Source: Burkholderiaceae bacterium (GTDB lineage: Bacteria > Pseudomonadota > Gammaproteobacteria > Burkholderiales > Burkholderiaceae). From it: a stretch of 19,793 nt of DNA. The notes under the pieces were generated by a model that saw nothing but the letters and a program-made list of their open reading frames with translations, was not told where the DNA came from and searched no databases. Where the stretch lies: contig CANBPJ010000019.1 in assembly GCA_947371415.1 (NCBI GenBank), positions 1 to 19,793 on the forward strand, given 5' to 3'. The position numbers and the translations under genes were made by a program. This document shows positions 16,222 through 19,793 of this stretch, in pieces (position 1 is the stretch's first letter; the number at the start of each line of letters is the position of its first letter).

Positions 16222-17562
16222 ATGGAATTTGAAATGTTAGATCAAGAAACAGCTGGCAAAACCATTATTAAAGTGGTTGGGGTTGGCGGTGCTGGTGGTA
16301 ATGCAGTTCAGCACATGATTCGTCGTGGTGTTAACGGCGTAGAGTTTATTTGCATGAACACCGATGCTGGCGCCCTACAGCGTTCTGAGGCATCTGTGAA
16401 TTTGCAACTAGGCTCTAGCGGACTTGGTGCTGGCGCAAAACCTGAAATTGGTGCAGCTTCTGCTGAAGAAGCGCGCGCTCGTATTGCAGATACATTGCAA
16501 GGTGCGCACATGGTGTTTATTACTGCGGGTATGGGTGGTGGCACAGGCACTGGCGCAGCGCCAATCGTTGCTCAAGTAGCCAAAGAGATGGGCATCTTGA
16601 CTGTGGGCGTTATTAGCAAGCCATTTGATTTTGAGGGTGTAAAGCGTCTCAAGGTTGCAGAAAATGGCGCTGCTGAACTCGAGTCTTATGTAGATTCATT
16701 AATCGTAGTTCTGAATGAAAAGCTCTTTGAGGTGATGGGTGAAGATGCTGAATTTGATAAAGCCTTTGCATGCGCCGATGATGTTTTACATAACGCTGTT
16801 TCTGGTATTGCAGAAATCATCAACGTACAAGGTTTGATTAACGTCGACTTTGAGGATGTAAAAACTGTGATGGGTGAACAGGGCAAGGCGATGATGGGAA
16901 CTGCAACAGTTTCTGGCATGGATCGCGCACGCTTAGCTGCTGAAGCTGCAGTTGCATCACCATTACTCGAAGGCGTTGATCTTTCTGGTGCGCGTGGTGT
17001 ACTGGTCAATATCACTGCTAGCCGTTCATTGAAATTATCTGAAACTCGCGAAGTGATGGCTGCGATTCGTGGCTATGCTGCGGATGACGCAACTGTGATT
17101 TTTGGTACTGTCTATGATGAGACTTTGGGTGATGCCTTGCGCGTAACTGTAGTTGCTACTGGTTTGAATAATCCACAAGCACGTCAGAGTCATCAACCAG
17201 AAGTAGTTTGGAGGCAAGCAACTGGTACGCATGATGCAATGCCAACCATGGCTGACTTAAATAGCTTTGCTCCGGCTAGCGCATCTGCAGCAATGAGCAG
17301 GGTAAGTTTAGATTCAGCTTTGAGTACAAGTGCTGGCTTAGCAATGACAGGAGCTGGTAGTGCGCCTTCAATGGCCGCCCAACCAGCAACTAGTGGTGTT
17401 GATTACAGCCAATATGACTTGCCACGTGTATTCCGTAGTTCGCGTGAAGCTACACCAGCTCCTAAATTAGGCGCTGATAGTTCGCCACAGGCTAAATCCA
17501 TGTTGGATAAAGGTGCTGATTATTACGAAATCCCTGCTTTTTTACGTAAGCAAGCAGACTAA
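16222..17562 (+). CDS. ftsZ: Cell division GTPase FtsZ
   Basis: FtsZ is the tubulin-like GTPase that forms the cytoplasmic Z ring and recruits the divisome through FtsA. The 446-residue protein has VGGAGGNAV (21-29), the tubulin signature GGGTGTG (105-111), and the T7 synergy loop N207-V-D-F-E-D212 that completes the active site of the next subunit. The globular part ends near residue 320. A linker of about 110 residues rich in Ala, Ser, Met and Gly follows, then the conserved tail YYEIPAFLRKQAD (434-446), which binds FtsA and other partners. The linker is longer than in E. coli (383-residue protein), as is common in Burkholderiales. It is the last gene of the coupled dcw series. Confidence 0.99.
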   Translation: MEFEMLDQETAGKTIIKVVGVGGAGGNAVQHMIRRGVNGVEFICMNTDAGALQRSEASVNLQLGSSGLGAGAKPEIGAASAEEARARIADTLQGAHMVFITAGMGGGTGTGAAPIVAQVAKEMGILTVGVISKPFDFEGVKRLKVAENGAAELESYVDSLIVVLNEKLFEVMGEDAEFDKAFACADDVLHNAVSGIAEIINVQGLINVDFEDVKTVMGEQGKAMMGTATVSGMDRARLAAEAAVASPLLEGVDLSGARGVLVNITASRSLKLSETREVMAAIRGYAADDATVIFGTVYDETLGDALRVTVVATGLNNPQARQSHQPEVVWRQATGTHDAMPTMADLNSFAPASASAAMSRVSLDSALSTSAGLAMTGAGSAPSMAAQPATSGVDYSQYDLPRVFRSSREATPAPKLGADSSPQAKSMLDKGADYYEIPAFLRKQAD

Positions 17563-17583
17563 ACCACTGCTCAATACAATAGG

Positions 17584-17658
17584 TAGTTGCATGATGCCAG
17601 CGCGGCGCCCCTCCGGACGACGAATCCCGCGCTAGCGTTGGCATACTTATGACAACTA
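17584..17658. other. GC-rich 75-nt imperfect palindrome between ftsZ and the peroxiredoxin gene
   Basis: Within the 115-bp gap, almost the whole segment pairs with itself. TAGTTG-CAT (17584-17592) pairs with ATG-(A)-CAACTA (17649-17658). ATGCCAGCGC (17594-17603) pairs with GCGTTGGCAT (17635-17644), with one G-U. GGCGC (17604-17608) pairs with GCGCT (17629-17633), with one G-U and one bulged A. A 20-nt C-rich loop lies at 17609-17628. An alternative inner stem AGCGCGG/CCGCGCT is also possible. The core is far more GC-rich than its surroundings. It may be a transcript-processing or attenuation hairpin, a leader structure of the downstream gene, or a REP-like repeat. No T-run follows directly, so it is not a classic terminator. 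Confidence 0.7.
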
Positions 17659-17677
17659 TTTATTAATTGGAGATCTT

Positions 17678-18178
17678 ATGATTGCAGTCGGACAAAAATT
17701 ACCAAACGCCACCCTCTATGAGTTTTTAAATGAGGCTACTGAAGGCTGCTCCATTGGACCCAATGCATTTGAAGTTGAGAAGCTTGCTGCTGGTAAAAAA
17801 GTGGTGATCTTTGCTCTGCCAGGTGCGTTTACGCCAACCTGTTCTGCAAAGCATGTCCCTAGTTATGTTGAGCACTTTGATGCGATTAAAGCAAAGGGTG
17901 TTGATGAGATTTGGTGCATTTCAGTAAATGACCCATTTGTCATGGGTGCCTGGGGACGCGATCAAAAGGTGGGAAATAAGATTCGCATGTTAGGCGACGG
18001 TAGCGCTGAATTTACTAAGAAGCTTGGCCTAGAATTGGATTTGACTGCCCGTGGTTTGGGTGTGCGTTCAGATCGTTATGCCATGATCGTTGAAGATGGT
18101 GTAGTTAAAGCTTTAGATCGTGAAGCGCCTGGAAAATTTGAAGTAAGTGATGCTGCTTCAGTGCTGAAGCAGCTTTAA
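17678..18178 (+). CDS. Peroxiredoxin, Prx5-like (AhpC/TSA family)
   Basis: This 166-residue cytoplasmic thiol peroxidase probably reduces hydrogen peroxide or organic hydroperoxides. PGAFTPTCSAKHVPSY contains the P-x-x-x-T-x-x-C active site with the peroxidatic Cys55. WCISVNDPFVMGAW (79-92) is the segment typical of the Prx5 subfamily. Other cysteines are Cys24 and Cys80; I cannot say which, if either, resolves the disulfide, and the electron donor is unknown. GGAG (17669-17672) lies 5 nt before the ATG. The gene lies between ftsZ and lpxC, 28 bp before the latter, which I recall as common in Burkholderiales. It has no known role in division. Any regulation by the upstream palindrome is speculation. 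Confidence 0.93.
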   Translation: MIAVGQKLPNATLYEFLNEATEGCSIGPNAFEVEKLAAGKKVVIFALPGAFTPTCSAKHVPSYVEHFDAIKAKGVDEIWCISVNDPFVMGAWGRDQKVGNKIRMLGDGSAEFTKKLGLELDLTARGLGVRSDRYAMIVEDGVVKALDREAPGKFEVSDAASVLKQL

Positions 18179-18209
18179 GAACTTATTCCTGAGTTTAGAA
18201 AAGGCCATG

Positions 18210-19121
18210 ATGAAGCAACACACAATCGCTACTCCGATTAAAACCGTAGGGATTGGCTTGCACTCTGGGCGTAAGGTGACTTTATCTATTAAGCCTGCGC
18301 CGATAAATTCAGGAATCTTATTTGTACGTGTGGATACGCCGGAGCAATCTATTGTTCCGGCTACCGCTTTAGCTGTATGCGATACCCGTCTTGCCTCAGT
18401 AATTCAAAAAGACGGTGTACGCGTTTCCACTGTGGAGCATTTACTCTCCGCTTGTGCAGGCTTAGGCCTTGATAATTTACTGATTGAGTTGGATGGCGAA
18501 GAAGTGCCCATCATGGATGGCAGTGCCGCCTCATTTTTATTTCTCATGGAATCTGCCGGCATTGCCGAGCAAGAGGCATCACGACAATTTGTGGTGATTA
18601 AAAAGCCGATTGAAGTGCGAGAGGGCGACAAGCTCGCAAGATTGGAGCCATTCTTTGGTTATAAGTTGGATTTCACAATCGACTTTAAGCATCCAGCAGT
18701 AGACAAGACGGGTCAGCGCTTTATAGTTGATTTTGCTGAGCACGCCTACCGTAGTGAAATTGGTCGCGCGCGCACCTTTGGCTTTGCCCACGAGGTTGAG
18801 GCATTGCGAGAGATGGGATTAGCTCGCGGCGGAAGTTTGGATAACGCGATTGTGCTCGATGAACACCGTATCTTGAATAACGAGGAGCTGCGGTATGAGG
18901 ACGAGTTTGTTCGCCACAAAATTTTAGATGCGATTGGGGATCTCTATTTGGTTGGACATCCTATTATTGGGTCATATGTTGCTGAAAAATCAGGACATGC
19001 TCTCAATAACGCTCTGTTGCGTAAACTTTTGGATGATCCTAGCTCTTATGAGGTTAGTAGCTTTCCAGAAAATAAGGCTCCTGCGGCCTACTCCAAAGAG
19101 AGTCAACCTCTCTTTTTCTAA
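18210..19121 (+). CDS. lpxC: UDP-3-O-acyl-N-acetylglucosamine deacetylase LpxC
   Basis: LpxC is the zinc enzyme for the committed step of lipid A synthesis in the cytoplasm. Two adjacent ATGs exist at 18207 and 18210. AAGG (18201-18204) is 2 nt from the first and 5 nt from the second, so I chose the second (303 residues, N-terminus MKQHTIATPIKTVGIGLHSG). Counting from 18207, the zinc ligands are His78 (in STVEHLLSA), His237 and Asp241 (HKILDAIGD), with Glu77 next to the first. The catalytic His264 lies in KSGHALNN. All are intact and match E. coli numbering within one residue. The length is typical. It probably shares a transcript with the peroxiredoxin gene. The protein may be proteolytically controlled as in E. 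coli, but the sequence cannot show that. Confidence 0.98.
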   Translation: MKQHTIATPIKTVGIGLHSGRKVTLSIKPAPINSGILFVRVDTPEQSIVPATALAVCDTRLASVIQKDGVRVSTVEHLLSACAGLGLDNLLIELDGEEVPIMDGSAASFLFLMESAGIAEQEASRQFVVIKKPIEVREGDKLARLEPFFGYKLDFTIDFKHPAVDKTGQRFIVDFAEHAYRSEIGRARTFGFAHEVEALREMGLARGGSLDNAIVLDEHRILNNEELRYEDEFVRHKILDAIGDLYLVGHPIIGSYVAEKSGHALNNALLRKLLDDPSSYEVSSFPENKAPAAYSKESQPLFF

Positions 19122-19140
19122 AACCCTCCGCTCAGGGTTT
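19121..19140. terminator. Short inverted repeat between convergent lpxC and dciA-like genes
   Basis: AAACCCT (19121-19127) and AGGGTTT (19134-19140) form a perfect 7-bp stem with a 6-nt loop in the 27-bp gap between the converging genes. On the + strand it is followed by ATTGATCTTTATTT, which is T-rich but interrupted. On the - strand no T-run follows. It may serve as a weak terminator for lpxC, or for both genes. Confidence 0.45.
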
Positions 19141-19148
19141 ATTGATCT

Positions 19149-19652
19149 TTATTTGGGTTTACTTTGAAGAAGGCGCTCAACTGCCTTGCGTAAATCGGAA
19201 TCCGGGGCCAATTTTTCGACCAAAGACTCCCAAGACGCCCTTGCTACAGCATTAAACCCCTTGGGTTTTTGTGCTGCCTGATGACCTTCCCGTGGTTTGA
19301 TTTCCCAGGCGGGTGACGCTGGCTTTAGGCGCACTTTAATGGTTGTGCAAACTACACCTTTTTTAGCTAACTCATTGATTAGGCTTGGTAAAACTTGTTG
19401 AAGGCGAGTTGCAATACTAGCTCCACTAACTAATAAAAAAAGCTCATTTTGACTGCCAGAGCGCCATCCAGCCTCAATTTTTGAGGCTAAGTTATCTAAA
19501 TCAAGCTCAAAAAGAGCCGCTTTCAGGGCAATTTTGAGTTTGACCAGATCTTCTGTCTTCGCCAAAATTCCGCCCAAGCCCTCAGAATCACGCAGATAGT
19601 CCAGCCACTCATGGGCGGCTTTGGTGCGGTTGGGTTTCGGTGCAAAGTTCAT
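19149..19652 (-). CDS. dciA: DUF721 protein, probable DciA-type helicase loader
   Basis: DciA proteins (DUF721) help load the replicative helicase DnaB in bacteria lacking DnaC. From the ATG at 19652 the protein has 167 residues. The DUF721 core is recognisable at about 45-115, with LFLLVSGASIATRLQQVLPS (71-90), INELAKKG and IKVRLKP. A Lys-rich linker and a C-terminal helical segment (about 138-165) follow. The gene lies between lpxC and secA, as the DUF721 gene does in Pseudomonas, which supports the assignment. The frame also extends to a TTG at 19682, adding 10 residues; neither start has a clear Shine-Dalgarno sequence. I prefer the ATG because MNF followed by a basic stretch resembles relatives I remember. 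Function is inferred from family and position. Confidence 0.8.
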   Translation of the reverse strand: MNFAPKPNRTKAAHEWLDYLRDSEGLGGILAKTEDLVKLKIALKAALFELDLDNLASKIEAGWRSGSQNELFLLVSGASIATRLQQVLPSLINELAKKGVVCTTIKVRLKPASPAWEIKPREGHQAAQKPKGFNAVARASWESLVEKLAPDSDLRKAVERLLQSKPK

Positions 19653-19657
19653 ATAAA
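19630..19657 (+). promoter_or_regulatory. Candidate secA promoter inside the dciA 5' end
   Basis: TTGGGT (19630-19635) and TATAAA (19652-19657, five of six -10 consensus bases) are 16 bp apart. This would start transcription near 19664, giving a secA leader of about 43 nt. The elements overlap the first codons of the opposite-strand dciA-like gene. Assigned by eye only. Confidence 0.35.
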
Positions 19658-19706
19658 AAGAGGGTGCGGGTGATAAACTCAAGGTCTTAATTTACTTCAA
19701 TATCCC

Positions 19707-19793
19707 ATGGTAATCGGTCTTCTTAAAACCCTGGTCGGCAGTCGTAACGACCGCCTCTTAAAACAGTATCGCAAAGTAGTTGCCAAAGTTAGT
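19707..19793 (+). CDS. secA: Preprotein translocase ATPase SecA, N-terminal fragment (cut by window end)
   Basis: Only the first 29 codons are in the window; the frame is open to the last base. They encode MVIGLLKTLVGSRNDRLLKQ followed by YRKVVAKVS. The GSRNDRLLK segment is the conserved N-terminus of SecA, the ATPase motor that pushes preproteins through SecYEG. Position next to lpxC and the DUF721 gene agrees. The ATG at 19707 has no recognisable Shine-Dalgarno sequence in the 15 nt before it. There is no secM-like secretion monitor gene between lpxC and secA. Identification from 29 residues is good because the motif is distinctive, but nothing can be said of the rest of the protein. Confidence 0.93.
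   Translation, partial: MVIGLLKTLVGSRNDRLLKQYRKVVAKVS

Noticed and set aside
17638..17666. TTGGCA (17638-17643) and TATTAA (17661-17666) as a peroxiredoxin promoter
   Set aside because: Spacing is good at 17 bp, but the start would fall at about 17672, on the ribosome binding site, leaving almost no leader.

Overview
The window is an almost gene-saturated stretch of a Gram-negative chromosome carrying the complete division and cell wall (dcw) cluster, mraZ to ftsZ, followed by a peroxiredoxin gene, lpxC, a DUF721/dciA-type gene on the opposite strand, and the first 29 codons of secA. The gene order, the moderate-to-low GC content and the peroxiredoxin between ftsZ and lpxC fit a betaproteobacterium of the Burkholderiales. 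My best guess is Polynucleobacter or a close relative, inferred from sequence character and not from a search. LpxC (lipid A synthesis) and the DNPR motif in MurE (meso-diaminopimelate peptidoglycan) independently indicate a Gram-negative envelope.

Layout. Positions 1-84 hold a sigma70-like promoter and three 10-bp-spaced GTGGG-like boxes that match a MraZ operator. Positions 85-17562 hold 15 same-strand genes: mraZ, rsmH, ftsL, ftsI, murE, murF, mraY, murD, ftsW, murG, murC, ddl, ftsQ, ftsA and ftsZ. Nine of the fourteen junctions overlap by 1-10 bases, so this reads as one long, translationally coupled operon. Positions 17563-17677 form the largest gap (115 bp) and contain a GC-rich 75-nt imperfect palindrome. 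Then come the peroxiredoxin gene (17678-18178) and lpxC (from 18207 or 18210 to 19121). A short inverted repeat separates lpxC from the convergent dciA-like gene, which is divergent from secA. No stretch over 300 bp lacks a gene.

How the genes work together. MurC, MurD, MurE and MurF, supplied by Ddl with D-Ala-D-Ala, build UDP-MurNAc-pentapeptide in the cytoplasm. MraY and MurG convert it to lipid II. FtsW polymerises it and FtsI crosslinks it at the septum, within the divisome (FtsQ, FtsL, and FtsA as membrane anchor of the FtsZ ring). MraZ is the likely autoregulator, RsmH methylates 16S rRNA, LpxC commits to lipid A, and SecA drives protein export. All catalytic motifs I checked are intact and I see no mobile element, CRISPR array, tRNA or rRNA.

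I did not find a novel multi-gene system. The least explained element is the palindrome between ftsZ and the peroxiredoxin gene. Secondary points are the MraZ boxes overlapping the mraZ ribosome binding site, the TTG start of ftsL, a charged insertion in MurD, and the compact dciA/secA divergent region.
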